Shown here piece by piece: positions 27,829-38,305 of a stretch of 64,000 bases of DNA. The notes under the pieces are model-generated. The model did no database searches and was not told where the DNA came from. It worked only from the letters and a program-made list of their open reading frames with translations. Each line of letters begins with the position of its first letter. Within the stretch, counting starts at the first letter, position 1. The position numbers and the translations under genes are program-made. The DNA comes from Arthrobacter sp. CDRTa11 (lineage in GTDB: Bacteria; Actinomycetota; Actinomycetes; Actinomycetales; Micrococcaceae): the NCBI RefSeq assembly GCF_026427775.1, contig NZ_CP044532.1, forward strand, positions 3,286,001-3,350,000, written 5' to 3'.

Positions 27829-30620
27829 TGGACCACTTTCGTTGCAATCGGTATCCAGCAAATCACAGCCACAAGGCCGGCCACTCCGGCCCACAGTGCA
27901 GCGTACGGGGCAAGGAGCATTCCTATGCCCAGCGCGCCCAGGACTCCCAGCGGCAGGGCCACCGTTCCCACGAGCGCGTTCTCGAAGAAGCGGACTTGCC
28001 GGAGCATGTCCGGGTTCCAGCCCATGGCCTCGAGGATGCCAAGGTACTGGCGTTTGGCGGTGAGCTCAAACCTTCCGGTCACCAGGGTCAGCACCAGCCC
28101 AACCGTCACTCCGGCCAGCGCAAGGAGGATGCTTGGCAAAGCTATGCTGGCGGCTGCCAGGCCGCTGAGTGCACTGGCGCCGGCCGCGCGGGGAATATCG
28201 ATCAGCAGCGCAACCAGTCCGCCGACGGCTGCTCCAAACACGCCAACCGCCACCGCCAGGGACAGGGTGTTGAACTTGTTGGTGCTCAGCTGCCGGTTGG
28301 CGAACGTCAGCGGCGAGTCGACGGGGATCAGCCGTTCGTCATGCTGCGGTTCCTGGTCCACCTCGTCACGGTGGCGCAACTGCTGCGCAGCGAAGAACGC
28401 CGCAGCCGCATACAGGACCAGGACCGACGCCGAGACGATCACGGTCGCCAGGCTCCAGCTCAGCAGGCTCAGGGCAATTCCTGCTACTGCAAGCAGTGCA
28501 GCACCCACCGCGAATTCCTCGAGAACCCAATTCCGGATCCGGCCCTGCGTCCAGCCCATGGCACGGAGGGTGCCGGCTTCCTGCTTGCGTTTCCGGATGT
28601 AGCTGACAGTGGACGCGCCGGTCAGAAGCGCGGCCCCACAAAGTGTCAGGAAGAGCAGCGTGACGTTGGTGCCGGTGAGGGATCCGGAGACGGCATCGGC
28701 TGCGTTCTGCCGGACCCAGGACTGCTGGACAGTGCCCAGGTCCGATTCCTTGCCGGCGTCGTCCTTGGAGTATCCGGGAACAAAGATGCTGGCGTCCTCG
28801 CGGGCGGAACCGGCCACAACGGTGGCTTCCAGGCCCATGGCACGGATCTCGCCGGCCAGCTTTTCGACGTCGGGCTGGGCCTGCTTCCAGCTGCCGGGGG
28901 CCTTGGCGCGGACGCGCACGGCGTCGATCACCGCGGCGTTGTCCTTGTAGCCGCGGGCGGCGGCCAGGCCGTAGTAGTCGGTGATGGCGCCGGCGGACTG
29001 GCTGGCGAGCCCGGTCGCGCTCAGCGAGGGCTTGAGTTCGGTTTCGGTGACGGCCTTTCCTTCGGCGTCCTTGGTCAGCGTCAACGGGGTGGGGTCGTAG
29101 CCGCCCAGGGGCAGCCTGTTGACGTCTCCGGCGGCCTTTTCGACGGCGGAGGGGTCAAACGTTCCGTAGACCATGGCAAGCGGTGCCGCGAGCTTCTCCC
29201 CTGTTGCCAGGTCTTCACGGTAGGAACGCTCATCCACGGGGTCGCGCTGGGTCTGGTCCACCGAAGCGCCGCTGGCACTCTTTTCGGGCAGCCGGTTGAC
29301 GGTGACCCAGTCGCCGGGAACGGCTGACTTTTCAACTGCGCCGTTGTCGGCCGTGCTGCCGTCCGTGTACTTCGGGGCAGACGCAAAGTCGGTGCTCCAG
29401 GCTGCAGGAGTGTACAGGCCCTGATTGAAGTTTCCGGTGTTGCCCAGCAGGTCGGAGTGATCCGTGGAGCCAGGCCAGGACAGCGCGAAGGGATCCTTGG
29501 AAACGAACGGCAGGTAGTCCTTGTCCAGGGAACGCGTCGCCGTGCCAACGTCCTTGACCACTTTGCCGGACGCGTCGATTTCCTCGATCTTGACGTTGTA
29601 CTTCAGGTCAAGGGACGTGCCTGAACGCACAATCAGCGGGATGGCCTGGGAATCCGCGGTGAGCAGTCCGTTGCGTTTGGCCTGCTGGTACTGCGTCATC
29701 AGGGGAGCCCAGTACTTGAGCTTGACCCCCAGGAAGTCGGGCCCGTCTGCCAGGTCCTGCATGCTGATGCCGTTGGTGAAGAGGCTTTCGAAATGCCGTC
29801 CGATGGCGCCGGCATTGCGGGCATCAGCCGGGGGCGCCTTTTCCAGCGGCGCCAGGAAGTCGCCTGCGGAGCCCAGCAGCGCACGTTCTGCCACGGGATC
29901 AACAGCCACCACCGACTCTGTCACCTCCGGTGACAGCGGCAAGGAGACTGAAAGGTTGAAGAGGTTGTGCTCGGATCCGCCGGCTGGCGCGGGAAACTTG
30001 ATGCCGGTTTCCCCGGCCGGCGGGGCAATCCGGATGCTGCTTCCGCCGGCGGCCTTCTCCTCCACAAGCTTGCCTTTGCCCAGGGTGCCTTCGGCGGTGG
30101 ACTTGAAGAGCGTCTGCTCGGAAACGCCGTCGGAGCTGACTGCGCTGGCCGTCAGCCGGTAGGTCTTGGGAGTGTCGCTCAGGACCGACTCCGCAGCCGG
30201 CCACTTGCTGGGCTCGGTGGCGCCCGCAGCCTGGTCGGCTGTGGCAGTGCCTGCCAGCCCGGCGTTGTAGCCAAGGTAGTCCATGGCATCAAGCCGGGGC
30301 GCCTCGAGGTTCTGCGTCACCCTGGATACCAGGCTGATGGGAGCTGCCACCGACGTACCCGTGAGGTCACGGATGGCCTCCAGCTGGTCAAAACTGATTC
30401 CGCCGCCGCCGTTGGCGATTTCCGGCTGCATCAGCGCGCCGGACCCCGCCTTGGCCTGGACCAGGACATCGTAAAGTCCGCGTGAATTCTCATCCACGGT
30501 CCGGTTGAGCGCGGCCTGCGACTGGCCTTGGACGAGGACCGACAAGCACATGGCTGCGATCAAGATGGCCGCGGTCAGCAGCAGCACTTTGCTTCTGATG
30601 AACCTCTGGACGGCGTTCAT
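27825..30620 (-). CDS. FtsX-like ABC transporter permease with a large extracellular domain
   Basis: A 931-residue membrane protein. One N-terminal helix (about 9-31) is followed by roughly 600 residues with no hydrophobic helices, predicted to be outside the cell. A first FtsX core (about 640-750, ending before RHRDEVDQEP) and a second (about 775-931) follow. Both carry the motif around RAMGW or EAMGW that contacts the ATPase. This is the mechanotransmission/export type of ABC permease rather than an importer. Its overlap with the ATPase gene fixes the pair. A palindromic site overlaps the putative promoter upstream. The cargo could be a lipid, a lipoprotein or a peptide. Confidence 0.88.
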   Translation of the reverse strand: MNAVQRFIRSKVLLLTAAILIAAMCLSVLVQGQSQAALNRTVDENSRGLYDVLVQAKAGSGALMQPEIANGGGGISFDQLEAIRDLTGTSVAAPISLVSRVTQNLEAPRLDAMDYLGYNAGLAGTATADQAAGATEPSKWPAAESVLSDTPKTYRLTASAVSSDGVSEQTLFKSTAEGTLGKGKLVEEKAAGGSSIRIAPPAGETGIKFPAPAGGSEHNLFNLSVSLPLSPEVTESVVAVDPVAERALLGSAGDFLAPLEKAPPADARNAGAIGRHFESLFTNGISMQDLADGPDFLGVKLKYWAPLMTQYQQAKRNGLLTADSQAIPLIVRSGTSLDLKYNVKIEEIDASGKVVKDVGTATRSLDKDYLPFVSKDPFALSWPGSTDHSDLLGNTGNFNQGLYTPAAWSTDFASAPKYTDGSTADNGAVEKSAVPGDWVTVNRLPEKSASGASVDQTQRDPVDERSYREDLATGEKLAAPLAMVYGTFDPSAVEKAAGDVNRLPLGGYDPTPLTLTKDAEGKAVTETELKPSLSATGLASQSAGAITDYYGLAAARGYKDNAAVIDAVRVRAKAPGSWKQAQPDVEKLAGEIRAMGLEATVVAGSAREDASIFVPGYSKDDAGKESDLGTVQQSWVRQNAADAVSGSLTGTNVTLLFLTLCGAALLTGASTVSYIRKRKQEAGTLRAMGWTQGRIRNWVLEEFAVGAALLAVAGIALSLLSWSLATVIVSASVLVLYAAAAFFAAQQLRHRDEVDQEPQHDERLIPVDSPLTFANRQLSTNKFNTLSLAVAVGVFGAAVGGLVALLIDIPRAAGASALSGLAAASIALPSILLALAGVTVGLVLTLVTGRFELTAKRQYLGILEAMGWNPDMLRQVRFFENALVGTVALPLGVLGALGIGMLLAPYAALWAGVAGLVAVICWIPIATKVVQ

Positions 30621-30730
30621 TGGGCTCCCTGAAACCTGGATTGCGTGTGTGCACCCCCACGTCCGCCGGGCGGAGCTAAAGGATTACCTGCGGGGTGTGC
30701 AAAAGGTATTGGCCGGCCTGCCGGATGTGT

Positions 30731-30757
30731 GTCCTGAATCAGGACCCAGTCATTGTA
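30731..30757 (-). promoter_or_regulatory. Promoter and palindromic operator of the FtsX exporter
   Basis: On the minus strand a TACAAT -10 box (30752-30757) is followed 6 nt later by the perfect 15-bp palindrome GTCCTGATTCAGGAC (30731-30745). The palindrome would cover the transcription start. The permease ATG is 110 bp downstream. No strong -35 is visible, and the regulator is not encoded nearby. Confidence 0.5.
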
Positions 30758-30815
30758 AGCAGACCGGCCAATCATACGTGGCCGACGTTAATCCGCCGTT
30801 CACGTGGTGCGGTTC

Positions 30816-32405
30816 TTAGTCCTCGAGGTCCACTTCGCGGACCATCTCGGCGCCGATTCCGGCCTTGATGGCGTCCAGGACCTGCTGCGGAACGGAACTG
30901 TCGATGGTGAGCAGTGCCAGTACCTGCCCGCCCTCAGCCTGCCGCGCCACCTGCATTCCGGCGATGTTGATGTTGTTCATGCCCAGGATGTGGCCGATGG
31001 TGCCGATCACTCCGGGGCGGTCGGCATAGGCCACCACCACAAGGTGCTCGCTGATGGGGATCTCCACGTCATAGCCGTTGAGGCCAACCAGCTTCTCCAC
31101 CTGCTTGGGGCCAGTCAGGGTGCCGGCCACGGAGATCTGGGAGCCGTCGCTCAAAGCACCCCGGATGGTCAGGACGTTGCGGTAGTCCTCGGCGTCCGGC
31201 GTCGTAATCAGGCGGACATTGATGCCGCGCTGTTCCGCGATGACGGGGGCGTTGACGTAGGAAACCTGCTCGGTGACAACGTCGGCGAAGATGCCCTTGA
31301 GGGCCGCAAGTTCCAGGACCTTGACGTCCAGGGCGGCGATCTCGCCGGCTACTTCGACATCGATCTGGGTCAGCGAGGCGTGCGTCAGGGCGGTGAAGAT
31401 GCGGCCCAGCTTTTCGATCAGCGGGATGCCCGGGCGGACGTCGGGGGCGATCACGCCGCCGGCGACGTTGACGGCGTCCGGAACCAGCTCGCCGGCCAGG
31501 GCCAGGCGTACGGACCTGGCAACCGAGACGCCTGCCTTTTCCTGCGCCTCGTCGGTGGAGGCACCGAGGTGCGGGGTGACCACAACGTTGTCGAGGGCGA
31601 AGAACGGCAGGTCCGTGCTGGGCTCCTTGACAAAAACGTCCACCGCGGCGCCGGCGATCTGCCGGTCCTGGAGGGCAGCGTAGAGGGCTTCCTCATCGAT
31701 AAGGCCACCGCGGGCAACGTTGACCACGTAGGCGGTGGACTTCATCTTGGTGAATGCATCTGCGCCGAGCATGCCCACGGTTTCCGGCGTCTTGGGCATG
31801 TGGATGGTGACGAAGTCAGCCTGGCTCAGGAGCTCATCCAGGGTGACGAGCCTGACGCCAAGCTGTGCAGCGCGGGCCGAGGTGATGTAGGGGTCGTACG
31901 CGAGGATCTCCGTTTCGAAACCCTGGAGGCGGGCGGCCACGAGGGCGCCGATGCGGCCCAGGCCGATGATGCCGACCTTCTTTTCGAACAGTTCGATTCC
32001 GGTGTACTTGGAGCGCTTCCACTCACCGTTCTTCAGGGCCGCGCTGGCCTGCGGAATGTGGCGGGCCAGGCTGAGGATGTGCCCAACGGTCAGTTCTGCC
32101 GCGGAGACGATGTTCGACGTCGGAGCGTTGACCACCATGACCCCGGCCTGCGTGGCGGCCTTGATGTCCACGTTGTCCAGGCCCACGCCGGCGCGGGCGA
32201 TGACCTTGAGGTTCTTGGCCGCGGCAATGGCTTCGGCGTCCACCTGCGTGGCGGAGCGGACCAGGATGGCGTCGACGTCGGCGATCGCAGACAGCAGCTG
32301 GGAACGGTCGGCGCCGTCGGTCTGGCGGATTTCAAAGTCCGGGCCGAGGGCCTCGACGGTGGCGGGCGAAAGTTCTTCGGCGAGCAGTACTACGGGTTTT
32401 GACAC
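30816..32405 (-). CDS. serA: D-3-phosphoglycerate dehydrogenase (long form with ACT domain)
   Basis: Oxidises 3-phosphoglycerate, the first step of serine synthesis. The 529-residue protein has the NAD motif VGIIGLGRIGALVA near residue 145, catalytic arginine in NVARGGLIDEEAL and histidine in VVVTPHLGAST. An intervening ASB-type domain and a C-terminal ACT domain (about 455-529, ending MVREVDLED) follow; ACT domains in this family give serine feedback. It is 126 bp downstream of ilvC on the same strand. Serine also feeds CysE in this window. Confidence 0.96.
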   Translation of the reverse strand: MSKPVVLLAEELSPATVEALGPDFEIRQTDGADRSQLLSAIADVDAILVRSATQVDAEAIAAAKNLKVIARAGVGLDNVDIKAATQAGVMVVNAPTSNIVSAAELTVGHILSLARHIPQASAALKNGEWKRSKYTGIELFEKKVGIIGLGRIGALVAARLQGFETEILAYDPYITSARAAQLGVRLVTLDELLSQADFVTIHMPKTPETVGMLGADAFTKMKSTAYVVNVARGGLIDEEALYAALQDRQIAGAAVDVFVKEPSTDLPFFALDNVVVTPHLGASTDEAQEKAGVSVARSVRLALAGELVPDAVNVAGGVIAPDVRPGIPLIEKLGRIFTALTHASLTQIDVEVAGEIAALDVKVLELAALKGIFADVVTEQVSYVNAPVIAEQRGINVRLITTPDAEDYRNVLTIRGALSDGSQISVAGTLTGPKQVEKLVGLNGYDVEIPISEHLVVVAYADRPGVIGTIGHILGMNNINIAGMQVARQAEGGQVLALLTIDSSVPQQVLDAIKAGIGAEMVREVDLED

Positions 32406-32530
32406 GGCTGATCCTCTGCGTTGCAGTCCTGGGGGGATATAACAAGTCTAGGCCGACGGAAAGGCCGGGCCCACATTGTGAAGTGTGAACCCGGCCTTGT
32501 CCGGTGCCGGGGCTATGCGAAAAGCATGGC

Positions 32531-33652
<1,122 letters not shown>

Positions 33653-34165
33653 CTACGCGGAGCGCAATGCCCTGTCACTCATGGAGCGGGATCCCCGTCC
33701 AACGGCCAAGGTGCCGGACTGCACAATTTCGCGGATGCCGAAGGGCTCGAGCACTGAGAGCAGCGCGGTGAGCTTTTCGGGGTGGCCTGTTGCTTCAATG
33801 ACTACGGAGTCTGTGGAGACGTCAACCACTGAAGCACGGAACAGGTCTGCAGCCTGGGTCACCTGCAGACGAGTTGCGGCATCCGCACGTACCTTGACCA
33901 GGATGTGGTCTCGCTGTACGGAAGATTCGGAGGTCAGCTCAACGATCTTGATCACGTTGACCAGTTTGTTGAGCTGCTTGGTGATCTGTTCAATCAGGTC
34001 ACCATCGGCGTCGACGACGACGGTCATCCGGGACATGCCCGGAACTTCCGTCGGTCCAACGGCCAGGGAGTTGATGTTAAAGGCACGGCGTGCAAAAAGG
34101 CTAGCAACGCGGGTCAGTACACCGGGTTTGTCTTCGACCAGAACGGACAGTGTGTGGCGGCTCAT
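33653..34165 (-). CDS. ilvN: Acetolactate synthase small (regulatory) subunit
   Basis: A 170-residue regulatory subunit with an N-terminal ACT domain (LSVLVEDKPGVLTRVASLFARRAFNIN, only part shown by motif SVLVEDKPGVLTRV) and a C-terminal second domain. It gives valine feedback to IlvB. The longer open frame upstream lies within ilvB; the true start MSRHTLSV is 2 bp after the ilvB stop. A short polar tail (SMSDRALRSA) ends it. Confidence 0.94.
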   Translation of the reverse strand: MSRHTLSVLVEDKPGVLTRVASLFARRAFNINSLAVGPTEVPGMSRMTVVVDADGDLIEQITKQLNKLVNVIKIVELTSESSVQRDHILVKVRADAATRLQVTQAADLFRASVVDVSTDSVVIEATGHPEKLTALLSVLEPFGIREIVQSGTLAVGRGSRSMSDRALRSA

Positions 34166-34167
34166 GA

Positions 34168-36075
34168 TCAGTCCTCCTCTTCCCATTCCGGGGTCATGTT
34201 GCGGGCAACCTGGATTTGGTCGTTGCTTACTCCGGCGGGCACCATCGGCCACACCATGGAGTTGGGGCTCACCACAAAATCGATGACGACGGGGCGGTCG
34301 TTGATCTCGAGTGCCTTCTGGATGGTGGCGTCGATGTCCTCGTCGCGTTCGCAGCGGAAGGAGGCGCAGCCGTAGGCGTCAGCCAGCTTGACGAAGTCCG
34401 GGATGCGGACGGTGTCGTGCCCTGTATTCAGGTCGGTATTGGAGTAGCGGCCTTCATAGAACAGCGTCTGCCACTGGCGGACCATGCCCAGGGACGAGTT
34501 GTTGATGATGGCAACCTTGATGGGGATCTTGTTGATCGCGCACGTGGCCAGTTCCTGGTTGGTCATCTGGAAGCAGCCGTCGCCGTCGATTGCCCACACC
34601 ACCCGGTCCGGGTCCCCCACCTTGGCACCCATGGCGGCCGGTACGGCATAGCCCATGGTGCCGGCCCCGCCAGAGTTGAGCCAGGCGTGCGGACGCTCGT
34701 ACTTGATGAACTGGGCAGCCCACATCTGGTGCTGGCCAACGCCGGCAACGTAGATGCCCTCGGGCCCGGTCAGGGCTCCGATCCGCTCGATGACCCGCTG
34801 CGGGGCGCTGAGTCCGTCATCCGGTTCCGTCCAGCCCAGCGGATAGGTTTCCTTCAGGTTGTTCAGGAAGGCCCACCAGGTGGTGAGGTCGGGGACGCCG
34901 GACGTGTCGAACTGGGTGCGGACAGCTTCCGTGAGTTCGGGGATGATTTCCTTGACCGACCCCACAATGGGCACGTCCGCCGTACGGTTCTTGGAGATCT
35001 CCGCCGGATCGATATCGGCATGGATCACCTTGGCGTTCGGAGCGAAGGTCTTCAGGATGCCTGTCACGCGGTCGTCAAAGCGGGCGCCCAGGGTGATGAG
35101 GAGGTCGGACTGCTGCAGGGCGGTCACGGCGGACACCGTGCCGTGCATGCCGGGCATGCCCACGTGCTGCGGGTGGGAGTCGGGGAACACGCCGCGGGCC
35201 ATCAGGGTGGTGACCACCGGCGCTCCGGTGAGTTCGGCCAGTTCACGGAGCTCGGCTGAAGCGTGCGCCTTGACCACGCCGCCGCCCACGTACAGGACAG
35301 GCTTGGTGGCCGCCGCGATCAGCTTTGCCGCTTCGCGGACCTGCTTGTTGTGTCCCCGGGTGACGGGGCGGTAGCCCGGAAGATCCACCTTCGGGGGCCA
35401 GGAGAACGTCATCTGGCCCTGCTGGGCGTCCTTGGCAACGTCCACCAGCACCGGGCCGGGCCGGCCGCTGGAAGCCAGGTGGAAGGCCTCGGCCATCACA
35501 TGCGGGATGTCGTTGGGGTTGGTCACCAGGAAGGAATGCTTGGTGATCGGCATGGTGATGCCGACGATGTCCGCTTCCTGGAACGCGTCAGTGCCAATGA
35601 CGCCGCTGGACACCTGGCCGGTGATGGCCACGAGCGGCACGGAGTCCATGTGGGCGTCCATGATGGCAGTAACGAGGTTGGTTGCACCGGGGCCGGAGGT
35701 GGCAATGCACACACCCACCCTTCCGGTAACCATGGCATAGCCTTGCGCGGCGTGGCCGGCTCCCTGTTCGTGACGGACCAGAACGTGATTCATGCTGGAG
35801 GCCATCAAGGGGTCGTAGGTAGGCAGGATCGCGCCACCGGGCAAACCAAAAATGTCGTCGACGCCGAGTTCTTCGAGCGAGCGGACAATAGCTTCTGAGC
35901 CGGTCATCACCGTTGGGGGTACAACGTTGTTCGGCCCAAGGACAGGAGAGACTGCAGCAAGGTCGGTGACAACAGCGACGGCGTCAGCCGATCGGTCGGC
36001 ACGTTCCGGAGCCTTGTGGGCTCCAGCGGACTTAGTAGCCATCAGCGAGGGGCTGATCGGCGATCCTTTGCTCAT
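34168..36075 (-). CDS. ilvB: Acetolactate synthase large (catalytic) subunit
   Basis: Thiamine diphosphate enzyme that condenses pyruvate with pyruvate or 2-oxobutyrate. The 635-residue protein shows [14 protein letters not shown] with the catalytic glutamate in [15 protein letters not shown], the FAD-region motif [12 protein letters not shown], and the ThDP site [12 protein letters not shown]...[12 protein letters not shown]. About 55 N-terminal residues precede the fold. AAGGAAGAG stands 4 bases before the ATG. Its leader contains a peptide ORF and terminator, so transcription is probably attenuated by branched-chain aminoacyl-tRNA supply. Confidence 0.96.
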   Translation of the reverse strand: MSKGSPISPSLMATKSAGAHKAPERADRSADAVAVVTDLAAVSPVLGPNNVVPPTVMTGSEAIVRSLEELGVDDIFGLPGGAILPTYDPLMASSMNHVLVRHEQGAGHAAQGYAMVTGRVGVCIATSGPGATNLVTAIMDAHMDSVPLVAITGQVSSGVIGTDAFQEADIVGITMPITKHSFLVTNPNDIPHVMAEAFHLASSGRPGPVLVDVAKDAQQGQMTFSWPPKVDLPGYRPVTRGHNKQVREAAKLIAAATKPVLYVGGGVVKAHASAELRELAELTGAPVVTTLMARGVFPDSHPQHVGMPGMHGTVSAVTALQQSDLLITLGARFDDRVTGILKTFAPNAKVIHADIDPAEISKNRTADVPIVGSVKEIIPELTEAVRTQFDTSGVPDLTTWWAFLNNLKETYPLGWTEPDDGLSAPQRVIERIGALTGPEGIYVAGVGQHQMWAAQFIKYERPHAWLNSGGAGTMGYAVPAAMGAKVGDPDRVVWAIDGDGCFQMTNQELATCAINKIPIKVAIINNSSLGMVRQWQTLFYEGRYSNTDLNTGHDTVRIPDFVKLADAYGCASFRCERDEDIDATIQKALEINDRPVVIDFVVSPNSMVWPMVPAGVSNDQIQVARNMTPEWEEED

Positions 36076-36123
36076 CGGACTCTTCCTTGTGGATCATCTT
36101 TATTCTTGGAAACTGCGGGAAAT

Positions 36124-36160
36124 AAAAAAACCCCTCAGCCTGGCGGCTCTTCGAGGGGTT
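36124..36160 (-). terminator. ilvB attenuator terminator
   Basis: On the minus strand, AACCCCTC pairs with GAGGGGTT, with an inner GGCT/AGCC-type pairing, followed by seven T. It lies between the leader peptide and the ilvB start, about 50 bp before the ATG, so it must be conditional. Confidence 0.85.
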
Positions 36161-36161
36161 T

Positions 36162-36251
36162 GCGCGTGACGGTTCGTTACCAGTCGGGCTATTGAGCCAC
36201 GCGCCTGGTAAGGACGACTACTGCATCTGCAGCAGTGCAGCCGGTAACGAA
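36162..36251 (-). promoter_or_regulatory. ilvB leader alternative pairings
   Basis: A perfect 9-bp pairing TTCGTTACC/GGTAACGAA (arms 36243-36251 and 36173-36181) encloses most leader-peptide codons. A second 7-bp pairing GCGCGTG/CACGCGC (36198-36204 and 36162-36168) interlocks with it. These could form the pause and antiterminator states of an attenuator; which one favours termination cannot be decided by eye. Confidence 0.55.
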
Positions 36252-36260
36252 CGAGATCAT
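36189..36260 (-). CDS. ilvB leader peptide
   Basis: A 23-codon ORF starting ATG at 36260 and ending TAG. Its second half reads DAVVVLTRRVAQ, with three consecutive Val codons and one Leu codon. Valine-rich leader peptides before ilvBNC are known in actinobacteria, where stalled translation prevents termination. A candidate promoter (-35 TTGACA at 36290-36295, 17-nt spacing, weak -10 AAAACT at 36267-36272) would start transcription at or next to the ATG, so the peptide may be translated leaderlessly. It is too short to be found by length-filtered gene calling. Confidence 0.75.
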   Translation of the reverse strand: MISFVTGCTAADAVVVLTRRVAQ

Positions 36261-36266
36261 GCGTTC

Positions 36267-36295
36267 AGTTTTCCCTCTGGCGGGATACGTGTCAA
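36267..36295 (-). promoter_or_regulatory. Candidate ilvBNC promoter
   Basis: A perfect -35 TTGACA (36290-36295) is spaced 17 nt from a weak -10 AAAACT (36267-36272). The implied start falls at the leader peptide ATG. A half-match to the LtbR palindrome (TCTCA-CCATG-TGGAC, 36311-36325) lies just upstream. Confidence 0.5.
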
Positions 36296-36352
36296 TGTGA
36301 CCTTACCGCATCTCACCATGTGGACGTCATTGTCCACGAGCTGGCGCCCTCC

Positions 36353-36418
36353 CCCAACTAGGTCGCGCTAACTGTCGTATTGAGCGCTCAAAACGACAGT
36401 TAGCGCTATCTAGTTGGG
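36353..36418. repeat. 66-bp imperfect palindrome between ilvD and the ilvB promoter
   Basis: Two 33-bp arms starting CCCAACTAG pair with only three mismatches around the centre GAGCGCTC. It starts 23 bp after the ilvD stop. It could end ilvD transcription, yet its length and near-perfect symmetry look more like a dispersed REP-type element. Only this copy was noticed in the window. The rest of the 366-bp gap (36076-36441) holds the ilvB leader and promoter. Confidence 0.8.
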
Positions 36419-36441
36419 TTTGGCCGCCGCGTACGTGCTTG

Positions 36442-38163
36442 CTACCCGCAGTATGCGCCGGTGGAAGCGCTGTGCACCAGCTTGGCATACTTGGCCAGGA
36501 CACCCTTGGTGTACCTGGCCGGCAGCGGCTCCCAGCCGACCCGCCGGGATACCAGTTCCGCCTCATCAACGAGCAGGTCGAAGCTGCGGGCCGCGATGTC
36601 AACGCGGATCCTGTCCCCGTCCTTGACGAAGGCGATGGGGCCGCCGTCGACGGCTTCGGGGGCGACGTGGCCGATGCACAGGCCGGTGGTGCCGCCGGAG
36701 AAACGGCCGTCGGTGAGGAGCAGGACGTCCTTGCCCAGCCCGGCGCCCTTGATGGCACCGGTGATGGCGAGCATTTCGCGCATGCCCGGGCCGCCCTTGG
36801 GGCCTTCGTAGCGGATGACCACAACGTCACCCTTCTGGATGTCGCCCTTGTCCAGCGCATCCAGGGCACCCTGCTCGCGCTCGAACACCCGAGCTGTGCC
36901 TTCGAAGACGTCGGCGTCAAATCCTGCGCTCTTAACCACGGCGCCTTCGGGGGCCATGGTGCCGTGCAGGATGGTGATGCCGCCGGTCTTGTGGATCGGG
37001 TTGTCCAGGGCGCGCAGGATCTTGCCGTCGAGGTCCGGCGGGTTGATCGCTTCGAGGTTTTCCGCGACTGTTTTGCCGGTGACGGTGAGGCAGTCGCCGT
37101 GCAGCAGGCCGGCGTCGAGCAGTGCACGCATGATGACCGGCACGCCGCCGATCTTGTCGACGTCGGTCATGACGTAGCGGCCGAACGGCTTCAGGTCGCC
37201 CAGGTGCGGGATCTTGTCGCCGATGCGGTTGAAATCGTCCAGGGTGAGCTCGACTTCGGCTTCGCGGGCGATGGCCAGCAGGTGCAGGACGGCGTTGGTG
37301 GAGCCGCCGAAGGCCATGGTCACGGCGATGGCGTTCTCGAAAGCCTTCTTGGTCATGATGTCCCGGGCAGTGATGCCGAGGCGGAGCAGGTTCACCACAG
37401 CCTCGCCGGACTTGCGGGCAAACTCATCACGACGGCGGTCTGCCGAGGGCGGCGCCGCTGAGCCGGGAAGGGACATGCCCAGGGCTTCGCCGATGCAGGC
37501 CATGGTGTTGGCCGTGTACATGCCGCCGCAGGCACCCTCGCCCGGACAGATGGCCTTTTCGATGCGCTCCAGGTCGCCCAGGCTCATCTTGCCCGCGGCA
37601 CAGGCACCCACGGCCTCGAAGGCGTCGATCAGGGTGACTTCCTTCTCGGAGCCGTCCTCCAGCTTGACCCAGCCCGGCATGATGGAGCCGGCGTAGAGGA
37701 AGACGCTGGCCAGGTCCAGGCGGGCCGCGGCCATCAGCATGCCCGGGAGGGACTTGTCGCAGCCGGCCAGAAGCACGGAGCCGTCGATCCGCTCGGCCTG
37801 CATCACGGTTTCCACGGAGTCGGCGATGACCTCGCGGGAGACCAGGGAGAAGTGCATGCCCTCGTGCCCCATGGAGATGCCGTCCGAAACGGAGATGGTG
37901 CCAAACTGCATGGGGAACCCGCCGCCGGCGTGGACGCCTTCCTTGGCGCCCTGGGCCAATCGGTTCAGGGAAAGGTTGCAGGGAGTGATTTCATTCCAGG
38001 AACTCGCGACGCCGATCTGCGGCTTGGCAAAGTCATCGTCACCCATGCCCACCGCGCGGAACATGCCGCGCGCGGGCGCTGCGTGGATTCCGTCGGTAAC
38101 CACACGGCTGCGGGGCTTGATGTCTGGCTTGTTCTGGGTCGCGATCTGGGTGTCCTCACTCAT
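36442..38163 (-). CDS. ilvD: Dihydroxy-acid dehydratase
   Basis: Iron-sulfur dehydratase giving the 2-oxo acids that IlvE transaminates. The 573-residue protein carries cluster ligands in [12 protein letters not shown] and [18 protein letters not shown], and the late [19 protein letters not shown] signature. It lies upstream of the ilvB promoter on the same strand and seems to have its own promoter, with an LtbR-type palindrome 108 bp before the ATG and a TATGAT box nearer. Length and motifs are normal. Confidence 0.96.
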   Translation of the reverse strand: MSEDTQIATQNKPDIKPRSRVVTDGIHAAPARGMFRAVGMGDDDFAKPQIGVASSWNEITPCNLSLNRLAQGAKEGVHAGGGFPMQFGTISVSDGISMGHEGMHFSLVSREVIADSVETVMQAERIDGSVLLAGCDKSLPGMLMAAARLDLASVFLYAGSIMPGWVKLEDGSEKEVTLIDAFEAVGACAAGKMSLGDLERIEKAICPGEGACGGMYTANTMACIGEALGMSLPGSAAPPSADRRRDEFARKSGEAVVNLLRLGITARDIMTKKAFENAIAVTMAFGGSTNAVLHLLAIAREAEVELTLDDFNRIGDKIPHLGDLKPFGRYVMTDVDKIGGVPVIMRALLDAGLLHGDCLTVTGKTVAENLEAINPPDLDGKILRALDNPIHKTGGITILHGTMAPEGAVVKSAGFDADVFEGTARVFEREQGALDALDKGDIQKGDVVVIRYEGPKGGPGMREMLAITGAIKGAGLGKDVLLLTDGRFSGGTTGLCIGHVAPEAVDGGPIAFVKDGDRIRVDIAARSFDLLVDEAELVSRRVGWEPLPARYTKGVLAKYAKLVHSASTGAYCG

Positions 38164-38251
38164 GGGTCAAAGTCTATGGCTCGAATCAGGGGCCCAACGA
38201 CACGGAACGGTCTGTTAAGTCCAAATCGAGCCCAAATCAGAGAATATTTCG

Positions 38252-38285
38252 ATCATATGGTGGACGCGCGTCTCACATATTGAGA
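38252..38285 (-). promoter_or_regulatory. ilvD promoter with LtbR-type palindrome
   Basis: The perfect palindrome TCTCA-CATAT-TGAGA (38271-38285) is the same motif as at ltbR/leuC with a different spacer. On the minus strand a TATGAT -10 box (38252-38257) follows 13 nt later, so the palindrome covers the -35 region, a position suited to repression. Confidence 0.6.
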
Positions 38286-38305
38286 TTCAAACTTGGCGGG
38301 ATACT

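Noticed and set aside
27822..29327. 501-codon open frame on the plus strand
   Set aside because: Antisense to the FtsX permease; no domain or ribosome site.
30804..32402. 532-codon open frame on the plus strand
   Set aside because: Exactly mirrors serA, which has full catalytic motifs.
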